Of a stretch of DNA of 64,000 nt, positions 11,956 through 23,516 are shown one piece after another. Position 1 is the first letter of the stretch, and each line of letters starts with the position of its first letter. The DNA is from Delphinapterus leucas (taxonomy: Eukaryota; Chordata; Mammalia; Artiodactyla; Monodontidae). Both the position numbers and the translations under genes were made by a program. The notes beneath the pieces are model-generated. The model made no database searches. It was not told the DNA's origin and saw nothing but the letters and a program-made list of their open reading frames with translations. The stretch is taken from contig NW_022098031.1 of the NCBI RefSeq assembly GCF_002288925.2, forward strand, positions 3,046,864 to 3,110,863, written 5' to 3'.

Positions 11956-13250
11956 CTGTATCAAGTGGAAAATATAAAAACAGTATCATAGAAAATGATT
12001 ATTTTTTACAAATGAAATTCTAGAAGCAAGTCTCTTAGGCTAAATCTACGGAGACAGAAATACAACTTGATTTTCTCAGTCACAGATTTAAGCAAATCTG
12101 ATTTTCTGAAACATGCTAGCATTTCCAAATAGCTTGGAAATTTCAGGGAGAGAGGGAAGGGATGAAGCATAAAGAGAACAAAGCTTACTCAAGTGATGTT
12201 CTTTGCTGACCCTGAATGACAGTTTTTCTAGAGTTAGTTTCTTCATGGAAATGGAGGGGCTCTCAGTCTTGTGCTAATCATTTGGTTTAGCACTCTGCTT
12301 CCCTCACAAACACACACAGCTGTTACCAACACAGTGGTGGCTATGAGCTAGAGAAAGAAAGCCACTTAAATGCTGGTTGTCCTACATTATAAATACTGAT
12401 GCTACGGGTGCACCTCGTAATAGCAACTAGATTTATAACTGTTAGCACAATTCGAAATCACCCACCAACCAATTTATTTTCAAAAATATATGTATGTGTC
12501 CTCCAAAAAGCAGACTACATCATAGGTATCCATTTTTAATGCTCCAATTCTTTTATTTTTAATTTATGTTACATATTAATAAATATTAAAGATCACCTTA
12601 CTCATGACTTTAGATAACATAGTTGAATAAATGTAAGTGGAGTTCCTAGTTCTAACACATGGGGCTCCTGTGTAAGTTTTTCTAATACTGAATAAAAAAT
12701 TAAATGCACAAAGTAGGCTACAACATGAGCCTACATTTTCCTCCTGCAGTTATAATTTTAAAATTAGAAAATGAGATGCAAGTAAAGCTTGATATAATGC
12801 TACACAACCTATAATCATAATTTAAATGAAACTTGCTATTGGCAATAAAATATATCCTCCTTTGAGGTCAAGGTTTTATGTCTCCTTTTTGGAATTTAGA
12901 AACATTAATAGACTACTTAGATTTCTTGCTCTCTGATGGTTTATAATGCCACACACACTATGCTGTGGAATTATTCATAAAAAATGAGGCTGAATTGTTA
13001 TAAGCCCCCAATCTTCCTCACAGGGGTCATAACATATAAGTGTTGGCTTGTTCAATATAAAGCTACAGTGAGAAAGTATTAATTTTCTCCTGTAAACCTG
13101 AATGATCTTATTGAAAGAGGTTTTTTTAACTTCTTATTTTATTACTATGCATGTTTAATCAATTTAGAAAATCATTTTGGGCATTCATATATTTTTAGGA
13201 GATAAATAAAAAGCAAGAGGTTTATGTTAATAAAAGATATCATGTTACAC

Positions 13251-14220
13251 TCCCTAACACCATACACAAAAATAAACTCAAAATGGATTAAAGACCTAAA
13301 TGTAAGACTGGACACTATAAAACTCTTAGAGGAAAACACAGGCAGAACACTCTATGACATAAATCACAGCAAGATCCTTTTGGACCCACCTCCTAGATAA
13401 ATGGAAATAAAAACAAAAATAAACAAGTGGGACCTAATGAAACTTGAAAGCTTTTGCACAGCCAAGGAAACCATAAACAAGACGAAAAGACAACCCTCAG
13501 AATGGGAGAAAATATTTGCAAACGAATCAACGGACAAAGGATTAATCTCCAAAATATACAAGTAGCTCATGCAGCTCAATATCAAAAAAACAAACAACCC
13601 AATCCAAAAATGGGCAGAAGATCTAAATAGACATTTCTCCAAAGAAGATATACAGATTGCCAGCAAACACATGAAAGGATGCTCAACATCACTAATCATT
13701 AGAGAAATGCAAATCCAAACTACAACGAGGTTATCACCTCACACCAGTCAGAATGGCCATCATCAAAAAATCTACAAACAATAAATGCTGGAGAGGGTGT
13801 GGAGAAAAGGGAACCCTCTTGCACTGCTGGTGGGAATGTAAATTGATACAGCCACTATGGAGAACAGTATGGAGGTTCCTTAAAAAACTAAAAACAGAAC
13901 TACCATATGACCCAGCAATCCCACTACTGGGCATATACCCTGAGAAAACCATAATTCAAAAAGTGTCATGTACCACAATGTTCCTTGAAGCCCTATTTAC
14001 AATAGCCAGGACATGGCAGCAGCCTAAGTGTCCATCGACAGATGAATGGATAAAGAAGATGTGGCACATATATACAATGGAATATTACTCATCCATAAAA
14101 AGAAATGAAATTGATGTATTTGTAGTGAAAGGGATGGACCTAGAGTCTGTCATACAGAGTGAAGTAAATCAGAAAGAGAAAAACAAATACCGTGTGCTAA
14201 CACATATATATGTAATCTAA
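13251..14220 (+). pseudogene. L1 ORF2 C-terminal fragment
   Basis: This is the C-terminal part of the L1 ORF2 protein (endonuclease-reverse transcriptase). It retains the cysteine/histidine motif within [20 protein letters not shown] in an open stretch from 13753. That stretch runs through [14 protein letters not shown] and [12 protein letters not shown] to the natural stop after LTHIYVI at 14220. Upstream, at least one in-frame stop near 13399 and one near 13563 break the frame. The endonuclease and the reverse transcriptase catalytic core are absent because of 5' truncation, so it cannot act by itself. Confidence 0.88.
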
Positions 14221-14615
14221 AAAAAAAACAAAGGTTCTGAAGAACTCAGGGGCAGGACAGGGATAAAGACGCAGATGTAGAGAATGGACTTGAGGACACG
14301 GGTTTGGGGGAGAAAGGTAAGCTGGGATGAAGTGAGAGAGTGGCACTGGCATATATACACTACTAAATGTAAAATAGCTAGTGGGAAGCAGCTGCATAGC
14401 ACAGGGAGATCAGCTTGGTGCTTTGTGACTATCTAGAGTAGTGGGATAGGGAGGGTGGGAGGGAGAGGCAAGAGGAAGGGGATATGGGGATATATGTATA
14501 CGTATAGCTGATTCACTTTGTTATACAGTAGAAAGTAACACAACACTGTAAAGCAGTTATACTCCAATAAAGATGTTTAAAAACAAAGTATGAAAAAATA
14601 AAACAAAGCAAAACA
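13251..14615 (+). mobile_element. 5'-truncated L1 with 19-bp target-site duplication
   Basis: The element covers the last third of ORF2, the 3' UTR (CTCCAATAAAGATG near 14560) and an A-rich tail. Duplications AAAAGATATCATGTTACAC (13232-13250) and AAAAGATGTCATGTTATAC (14616-14634) match at 17 of 19 bases. The insert is antisense to NAV3. Confidence 0.93.
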
Positions 14616-15802
14616 AAAAGATGTCATGTTATACGGAAGAGACATAAAACGAATAAATGGTAACATTTCTCACCAACTTTAACCACTTAGAAAGTAAAGT
14701 ATTATCCTGGAGGGTTTTATCAAATTTTATTCTAAGTAACAGAACCATGAGTTAGGTTTGAACATAAGTTTTTTGCCATTAAATATGTAATTTAATATTA
14801 AACATCATGATGACATATACAGATAAAGGATTAAAGAAATATAAAATTTAAACAGTGAAGAAAAATTGACAAACGTAAATAATTCTAGTACATGTCCATA
14901 ATATTTCAGAAGTCACACAATTCCTCTTTTTCCAATGGCAGCAAACTTTGAGCAGCTTGGAATTGTCTAATATTTCTACTATCTGTGGGGGAAAAAGGCT
15001 TTTCAGAGTAAACTGACTGTAGTAGAAACAAGAAGCAACATAAATTGTCAAAAGTGTTTAATCATAAAATTCTAATTAAAAATGGTTGTTGCTGATACAG
15101 ATCTCAAAGGACTTGGTATTTCATAACTTTAGCAATTGTTTTTTGTTAATAGTACTAAATTGGAAATTTTGCAAAGGCTTCCTAAAAATATATGTGGAAG
15201 AAAAACAAATGCAGAAAAAACAATAACAGATCTAGTTTTCTTTTTCCACTTTTCTATATTTCAATGTCAGTGATGATCTTTTAAACATTTAAAAATTTTA
15301 AGGCCTTTACAAAGAACAGTTATTAATACTGTTAGTGCTAATTAAGTAAGAACTCCTGATGACTTATTTAAAATTAACAAATATTTAGACTTGGACTACC
15401 AACTTGATCAAATTATAGAATTGTTATTGATAAAATATGAGCATTAATTACACTATTTTAACTGTATTTATGTCCATCTACTGTATTTATTATCCAGCAT
15501 TATCTATCTATCCATCCATCTACTTAAGACTCTACAAACACTACCAACTGGTAATAACATAAAGATATTTTGTTAATATGTCCCCCTCCCATAATGTAAA
15601 GAACAATTTTGGCAAAATCTGGAAACATACCTACATAAGGCGTACATTAATAACCATTGAATTTATGTTTCTATTATTTTGGAAACTTTACTGATTTCCT
15701 TTCTTGTATTAGGGGCTATGTACTCCCACTTTACATTTCTAGCATTATAAAAAGTCTTTTACAAACATGGATGCCATTTGTGACAACTGTGCTTTTTCTT
15801 AC

Positions 15803-15875
15803 CTTCAGCAGATAGACCTTGAACATTTACTCCTCTGGCTGCTAGAAAACTAAGGCAGACATCAACATTTTCAAT
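15803..15875 (-). CDS. NAV3: NAV3 coding exon 4 (CH domain)
   Basis: This 73-bp exon reads IENVDVCLSFLAARGVNVQG then LSAE, plus one base of the following glutamate codon: 24 codons plus 1. The acceptor is TTTTCATGTTGCAG and the donor GTAAGA on the minus strand. The sequence matches the third part of the NAV2/NAV3 CH domain, where the hydrophobic helix LSFLAARG packs in the domain core. It enters in phase 0 after exon 3 and leaves in phase 1, which joins correctly to AA|ATA at the start of exon 5. It is too short to stand out as an open reading frame and was found by its protein sequence between splice sites. Confidence 0.94.
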
Positions 15876-18800
15876 CTGCAACATGAAAAGCAGTGAAAAA
15901 GTAACTTAGAAGGTTATTTTTAAATAAATAAATGAGCTAGAATGAAGCCAGAGAGAAAGATAAAGAAAGAATGAATGCTTTACATTCATTTCATACTAGA
16001 GGTCTTTAACCAGAGTTTAACTAGAATTATTTTGGCTAATTGCAGAATGAATATAAAGATTGCATTGTCCGATTTAGTACTTACAAACAATTCATAAAGG
16101 CCTGACCAAGAATGGCATTCTTACAGATTAGCAACCCACCTACTTAACATAAAACCAGACTGATTTTGTGCTTCACAAACAAGTCTCAACTAAAGTATCC
16201 AAATAGGAGGAGACTCCTGTTTCTGTGAGTTAGAATACTAGGATGTGGGTAACTGAGATTCGAACAGTAATATTTGGTAAGTATGCCAAAAGATAAGGAT
16301 TGATATACATGAAAGAAATGAAGCATATTTTCATCCTAAATCATAGAAATTCTTTATTTTAAAAACTGTATTTGTACTTCTACAGTTGCTAATTCTCTGC
16401 TTAAATATAGGCATTGCCTTTGTAATTTAAAAGAGTGATGCCACTGCTTTTGAACAGTTCATTGCAACATGATAGCCAGTGATTAACCATTTAGGGTGAG
16501 AAGCAAAAAAAAAAAAAAAAGACTAATTTATGTTAATTCATGGGCTGATTTCAGTATTAGTTATGGCATTATGTAGCAAAGTTAAATAGCTAAGACTTTT
16601 TAAAAGAATGTAGGAAACTAGAAAGTTCCAGTTCTTTGTGAGTCATCTCCCTGGGTTTTGTGGTGTTCCATAAATCTTGAAATTCTAAAGTAAATAAGAG
16701 ATTTAAAGTTAATACTTGGCAAGGTACTGTTTTCTGTCTTATTAAATTCTCATCAAAAGCTATGCAGGAGGACATACAAAGTTTTGCCAATGTCCTCTTT
16801 AGCTGAGCTTCATAGGAAGGTCAAAATGTCTGTTAAAGAAAAGAAAAAGAAAAAAAATATATTCCAGAATCTGTCTTTATAAAATGGACAACTGTTTACG
16901 TTCCTTTTTAAATGTAATTTTGTGCAAGATTAAAGTAATAATATCCAATGAGAGGTTCTTTACTTCAAAATGATTGCAGCCAAGGTATACACATTTGCTT
17001 TGAGAAAAAAATAACTTCTTGATTCGTTTCAAAATAAGTTTTACTGAAAGAATGATAGAGTTGAAGACGCTGAATGTTACATGACCAAGTGGACCTTCTC
17101 GTTCTACTTGTCAACGTCTAAATACCCAAAAAACCTATGGTTCTGGAATCCACTTCAAATTCTTTCCTTCACATTTCACTTTGCTATTAGAAAATAAGAT
17201 AACATAAAGGAAAGAAAAAGAAAAGTGTAACAAGCAGAATATACTACTGTGTCTACCCAGTGTGTCCTTTAAAAAATTTTTTTTCAGGTTGATTAAAAAT
17301 AAAAGATGCCAAATAATTATTGTGGCCTAATATTAAGACAGAATTGAGCTGAGTATTTTTGAATGTTTGCTGCAACAATTATTATTGATATTATTAATTT
17401 TACACCAATTATATGAATTTTATAGAAAGTAAGATTTCTGGCCCAAATATATATAATTTACTGCAAAATGTATTTTTATTATACATAAACAGATTAGTTC
17501 ATTGGAAGACCAAGAAAATATTCATGAACAGTGTCTGTAATTAAGTGTAAAATGGCTTTTTTGGCTGTTCAAACAGAATAAAAAATAAAACTGCTGTCTA
17601 GATTGGGTATTAGAGACAAACAACTCTCTCTCAATATGCACCATAAATTAGAAAGGGAAATTAAAAGGGTCCTAGTAAAGAAAAAAATACTCAAAATATA
17701 CCTTACATTCCTTTCATATCTATTTATCAGAAGCATTCAACCTTTTGTAATAGTCCTTTACAGTCATTCACTATGAGCACCAACAATTTGAGGTAGTTAA
17801 TTCTGTTTCCCGTCTTACTATAGCAGGTAAATAACAGCAACAGAATAAGTACTTGAATACAAAATCTCCAGTATGACTATTAAAGGATAGTTCATTACAC
17901 TTTATTTATTCACCAATTTTTGTTTTTGGTCATAATTAATTTTCCAACAATGTAACAACATAACAAACAAAACTTAAGAAAATAATATCCTCTCCCTACC
18001 TAACTCCAAAGTCATCTATAAATTCCATCATGCTTGTTGGTACTACTTACATTTTTTACCCAGCGATGTTATAATAAAAGAAAATGGCTGTGAGAAATGT
18101 TGTTAAATGTCATTTATATGTTTAGTTTCCTTGTCAGAGGCATACTCTAAAATAATTTGAGAATATTTTCTACCTATATAATAATATATTTTAGTTAATG
18201 ATTATTTTTATTTTAATAAATTTGAGACATTAGTTTCTCATAATTCCTGCTTTAAAATAATAGATTGTCCCCTCACATTTCCCAGTTAAATATCTATAAA
18301 TACTGTTTTAGTTCCTAATTTTTTTGTCATGTCAAACCTCAACTGTTGTTTGAACTAAAAACCTCCAAACATTTTTGAAATCCTAAACAGATAAAAGTGA
18401 TTTTGTCATCAAATTCATCCAATTAACTGAAGTGAGTTTTATTTTTTCTCAGCATTATTTGAATCATATAGCAAATAAGCTATCAAAATTCAAACTGTAA
18501 TTTTAACAGCTAATAATTTGGGTCAATTTTTAATTAGAATAATTTCATGTACTTAATAAACTAATAAACAACCCAATGCACAGCTACCTAAGTATAATGG
18601 AAACAAAAGTTTCATAGATCAGTACTTACACTTGCTACATGAAATCGCTTGTGATGCTTTCTACTAATAACATTGTCTTCTCTTTTCATTAATTAATTAA
18701 TGCTTTTTAATCTGTATTTAAATATTGGTTAAAATCCACTAGATGAATTTCAGGATCCATTGATGGACAGTAATCCACAATTTGAAAAACACTGCCCTGA

Positions 18801-19781
18801 AGAAGACCAGAGCATTGACACATCTACCGTACCTTTTCTTTTGGGGGGTGGAGGTGGGCGTTATATTCAATGACTAATCAGAAAGTGGAAAATTATCCTC
18901 ACAAGCAAAGTCTCTGCATGGATTTAATTACATCAGTTAACTGGCGCAAAACAAAAACAAAATATTCAAAATACTGGTTATATAATCACATAGTTAATTT
19001 TTAGGATATGTTTACAAATGGTGTCCTTCTGTTCAAGATCTGAAAAAGAATTTTAACTCTTTTCAATCCCCTTTAATTTGTCTAGATACCAAATCATTTT
19101 GAAAAGGAAAGCAACTGAGTTGAAATTTGAGTCAATCTTTCATAAGCAATCAGTTATTTGACCAAATTTAAACAACTATTTCAAAATTACTAGGTTATTT
19201 AACAAAGTCAATCATTTCTTGATCTCTCTCTCCTCACTCCCTCTATTTGGTTTGCGGGTAAATAGAGATGTTTGTTGAGTTTTCATAGTTTTATTTATTT
19301 ATTTATTTGTTCATTCAGGTTTCTTTTTTTTTTTTAATGAAGACATGGGTTTAGCGAAGCTCTAAGCCTCTGAGAGACAAGAACTGAATTTTGTTGACTT
19401 GTGCACCTTCGGCAGCCTAGCATGGTGTTTGGTGTCTGATAGAGGCACAGTACATACTTGAGGAAGAAGGGAGGAAAGGAGTGTTGGCCAATTGGTCCTT
19501 GTATTTTTGGAAGAAATGAATCCAAGAAAAAAAAAGAGAGACAGAGATAGAGACAGAGGAAGACAGAGAGTCATTTGATCCAGAGGCTAGATGTTATATT
19601 CTCTTTGGGATCTTTTAAAATATACTACTTCCCTGTGTCTGACGCCAGACAATAAGAATCAGAAATTCTGTGAGTTGGGATTGGACATCAGTTTGTTTTC
19701 AAATTTTAGCTCCTAATCTCATCTTTAGTCTACCGTCATCTTTACAGATTAAGCAACTGACCTCCAGAGAAAGTCTCACAT
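15876..19781. other. AT-rich intron sequence with no recognised feature
   Basis: Only simple tracts are visible: an A-run at 16505-16520, a TTTA patch at 19290-19311, a T-run at 19324-19336 and a GA-rich block at 19526-19572. No gene, transposon body or RNA gene is recognised here. Confidence 0.6.
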
Positions 19782-19792
19782 AAAGATGAGCA

Positions 19793-20002
19793 GGGCTTCC
19801 CTGGTGGCGCAGTGGTTGAGAGTCCGCCTGCCGATGCAGCGGACACGGGTTCGTGCCCCGGTCCGGGAAGATCCTACATGCCGCGGAGCGGCTGGGCCCG
19901 TGAGCCATGGCTGCTGAGCCTGCGCGTCCGGAGCCTGTGCTCCGCAACGGGAGAGGCCACAACAGTGAGAGGCCCGCGTACGGAAAAAAAAAAAAAAAAA
20001 AA
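19793..20002 (+). mobile_element. Short-form CHR SINE with 11-bp target-site duplication
   Basis: A complete plus-strand element beginning GGGCTTCCCTGGTGGCGCAG. It has an A-box-like GGCGCAGTGGTTGAGAG and B-box-like ACGGGTTCGTGCC, then the CHR body and a pure A tail. Duplications AAAGATGAGCA flank it at 19782-19792 and 20003-20013. It is among the least diverged copies in the window. Confidence 0.95.
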
Positions 20003-20389
20003 AAAGATGAGCAAAAGAAGCTAACAAAAGAGTATATACTATATGATGCTCAATTTATGAAATTCAAGATCAAGACTAAACAATGAAAACAGACATTAGA
20101 ATAGTGATGAGCTTTAGAGGGGTACAGTCTGGAAAGTGGCACAAGGGGAACAGACATGCTAGAAGTATCCTTTGTTTTGATCTGAGTGGTGAGTGCACAG
20201 GTGTAGAGATATTTAAAATCTATCAGCTATATATTTAAGACTGGAGTATTTTATACACTTTTTATGTTTGCTTTCCCTCAAATTCTATTAGAGTATTTAT
20301 ACTCTTCTATGTATGTTTTACTTAAATTAAAAATAAAATGATTGGTCCCTCGCTTTGTTGAGCATAGACTCCAGGCATATAAAGATAGA

Positions 20390-21020
20390 AGTACGGCAAC
20401 CCGTCAGGTAGCTCGTGCAAGTAATTCAAATGAAAGATGATAGTGTTTCAGGCAATGGTGGCGGCAGTGAGGTGATGAGAAAGGATCACCCGGATCCGAA
20501 AGGATCAGATTCTGGATATACTTTGAAGGAATCTAATGGGAAGATGTGGCACATAAGAGAGAGCGGTCAAGGATGACGCCAAGGTTTCTGGCCTCGGTAG
20601 CCAGGTGGATGACATCTCCAGCCATAAGATGGGAAAAGCCACAGACAGATACAAGGGGTTAATTTCTGGACCTGTTATCTAGTCTCTTAGACACCCAAAT
20701 GGATGTACAGGCCTTTGGATACACAATCTGGAGTTCAACTGAGAGGTTTTGGAACAGAGATCTAAATTTCAGGGTTATCCTCATACAGAAGGCAATTAAA
20801 GCCATGGGGCTACATTAAATCACGAAGGGCGTGTAGCTATAAAAGAGAAGAGGAACAAACAGTGGGCTTGAGGAGACTCACTGGAAAGAAGAGGAGGAAC
20901 CAACAGAGGAAATGGAGGAAAAGCAACCAGTGACATGTCAGGCAAATTAGGAGAGTATGGGACACAGAAAAGCACCTGAAGAAAGTACATTAACTCCAAC
21001 GGACACATGAGCTCTAGCTA
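20390..21020 (-). mobile_element. L2 LINE remnant covering the RT region
   Basis: The reverse strand contains the L2 reverse-transcriptase neighbourhood: CATGGCTTTAAT (HGFN) just before where the YxDD box should be, followed by the complement of the ATGGATGTACAGGCCTTTGG and GACGCCAAGGTTTCTGGCCT blocks. Frameshifts and stops are scattered through it; no protein is possible. Confidence 0.7.
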
Positions 21021-21730
21021 AAGCAGCTGGTAAGTAAGATGAGAACTAAGAACTGACTCTTAGATTTAGGATTAAATAAATCAACTCATAAAAGCCTCAA
21101 TCCTACTACTCCCGGCCTCTCATGCTTGCTGGCACTTGGGCTCTCTCTTTCTCTCTCCCTCTCTGTATATGTATACACACATAGAGAGAGTAAGAGTACC
21201 TTAGGCACGCTATCAACAATCATTGAGGGAATGAATTAACTACACAGGGATAAAATGATGTTTTATGCCTAGATTATTCAAATAAAAAAAGACATAAACA
21301 ATACTTTATAATACTATTAATAATCAAATTTAGCGTTATCTGCCCAGGCAACTTAATACTTCTGCAGAATCCTAAGCTTCTCTCTAATGCTCATCACATT
21401 CATCTACACTGGAGGGATCCAGCATCTCCCCTCTCCCATTTACCCTTCTATGGGAACTTGTTGACATTATATTTTAGGATTGATAGAAATAAATAATTTA
21501 AAAGAACTTCCGAAATTGAGGAGCCCATAAAGATCATCTTATCTGACCTTTTCAAATTAAATAATGAGATGAGAAACAGATAATATACATCATTACTCAG
21601 AGGACCCAATGAAATTGCACATAAATAGGTACATAGTACAATGCACTGCACATAGTAAGAACTCTAATAAACTCAAGAATAAAAAAGTAGCTGTGATTAC
21701 TGTAACAGTCTTTAATATTAATAGCAGGTG

Positions 21731-22090
21731 GGCTTCCCTGGTGGCACAGTGGTTGGGAGTCTGCCTGCCAATGCAGGGGACACAGGTTTGAACCCTGGTC
21801 CGGGAGGATCCCGCCTGCCACGGAGCAGATGAGCCCGTGTGCCACAGCTGCTGAGCCTGTGCTCTAGAGCCCCGCGAGCCACAGCTACTGAAGCCCGCGG
21901 GCCACATCTGCTGAGGCCTGCGCGCCTAGAGCCCGTGCTCCTCAACGGGATAAGCCACCGCAATGAGAGGCCCGCGCACCGCAGCGAGGAGTGGCCCCCG
22001 TTCGCTGCAACTGGAGGGGGCCCGTGCACAGCAATGAAGACCCAACACAGCCAAAAATAATAAGTAAATAAAATAAATCTTAAAAAAATC
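21731..22090 (+). mobile_element. Long-form CHR SINE with target-site duplication
   Basis: A complete long-form element with tRNA-like head (GGCTTCCCTGGTGGCACAG), several GAGCC...CTACTGA modules and a tail AATGAAGACCCAACACAGCC followed by an A/T-rich end. Duplications AATAGCAGGTGG occur at 21720-21731 and 22091-22102. The open frames through it come from its GC-rich body. Confidence 0.94.
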
Positions 22091-22199
22091 AATAGCAGGT
22101 GGTACTGGTATAAAATAGCATCATAGCATCTTTTGCTTTTGGTATTACAGCAATTTTTCTGAGAATTATCCACACTGCACAAAACCTGCTTTCCAAACT

Positions 22200-22375
22200 T
22201 TTAATTCAACAGTTTGCACACTTTGCTAGGCATTAGAATCGCCTGATGAACTTTAAATGTATACATGCCCAATTTGCACCATCATCAGTTAACTAAGAAC
22301 GTCTGTGGAGAGCAGTTACCAAAAAAACTGTTCGAAGTCCCCAGGTGATTCCAGTTTGCAGCGATGCCTGGAAAA
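22200..22375 (+). mobile_element. MER5-like DNA transposon remnant
   Basis: Blocks GGCATTAGAATCGCCTGATG and CCCCAGGTGATTCCAGTTTG lie in the order and spacing of MER5A (hAT-Charlie, non-autonomous). It is highly diverged, so the call is tentative. Confidence 0.5.
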
Positions 22376-23516
22376 CAAAGCTTCCACCTATGCTCTTCAA
22401 AGAAAGTAACTGAATATAATTTCAATTTACCCCATGTGGATGCAAGAATTGCACTGTTCACACTGTAGCACTATATTGTCTTTTGTGTATTTGAACCATT
22501 ATACTATATAATTCATGTGTTTTACACTTATTCCTTTGGTATTAAAATATATATTTGCCTTTGTAGTAGTAATACAAAGAAATCCGTTCTGTTCTTTGGA
22601 CACCCCATTTCTCATTTGGCTCAGGTAACAGTCATATCTGCAGCTCATGGACAACTCCCAGGACTTTTACTTGCCTATTTTATGTCATGCACTATTTCTT
22701 GGGTCCTTCTGTCTGTGGCTTACATTTTATTGGCATGGAACACCTACATTGCCTCTCTTTTTCCTGCTAAACTTGAGGATGGCTAAATAACTATAAAAAT
22801 ATTGACGGTATACTGAAAATAAAACCAAAAGTTTCTAACTTCTAGATACAATCAATGCTTTCAGAAGTTTTAAAATGTTTGGGAGTTAAAAAAAAAAACT
22901 GTTTGGGCATACTGAGCCTTCAGGCTTTTGGATTGTATGAAAATAATGTTATCACAATTGCCTAAACCAAAACACAGTTTTTCTAGAGTAAATAAGTAAA
23001 TTGATCATTGCGTGTGTTTTTTTATTGAAGATACTAAATAAATTCAACAGAAGTTAATTCATATTTTTAGACATGAATAACTTCTATTTGTATAACCAAT
23101 ATTAGTATCTTAAGCAATACCATTTAATTTTGTTTATGTTCAATAAATCAAACCATTCACTGATTCATCATTTTTTAAATTATTTTTATTTTTTAGTTTT
23201 TTTGGTTTGAAAAAAGTTTTTAGCATCTTTATTGGAGTGTAATTACTTTACCATGTTGTGTTAGCTTCTGCTGTATAACAAAGTGAATCAGCTCTATGTA
23301 TACATATATCCCCATATCCCCTCCCTCTTGCCTCTCCCTCCCACCCTCCCTATCCCATCACTCTAGGTGGTCATGAAGCACGGAGCTGATCTCCCTGTCC
23401 TATGCAGCTGCTTCCAACTCGCTTTCTATTTTACATTTGGTAGTGTGTATATGTCAGTGCCACTCTCTCACTTCATCCCAGCTTACCCTTCCCCCACAAA
23501 ACCAGAGGGGTATTTT

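Larger units (their letters stand above)
11956..15802 (-). other. NAV3: NAV3 intron 4
   Basis: This 3,847-bp intron lies between the GTAAGA donor of exon 4 and the CCACTTGATACAG acceptor of exon 5. It contains one 5'-truncated L1 (13251-14615). I see nothing recognisable in 11956-13231 or 14635-15802; both are AT-rich. Confidence 0.9.

Noticed and set aside
19793..19870. tRNA-Glu-like sequence with A- and B-box motifs
   Set aside because: It is the head of a CHR SINE with A tail and target duplication, not a tRNA gene.
22517..22786. An 89-codon plus-strand open frame with a hydrophobic segment
   Set aside because: No recognised domain, no splice context and no supporting neighbour; probably chance in intron sequence.
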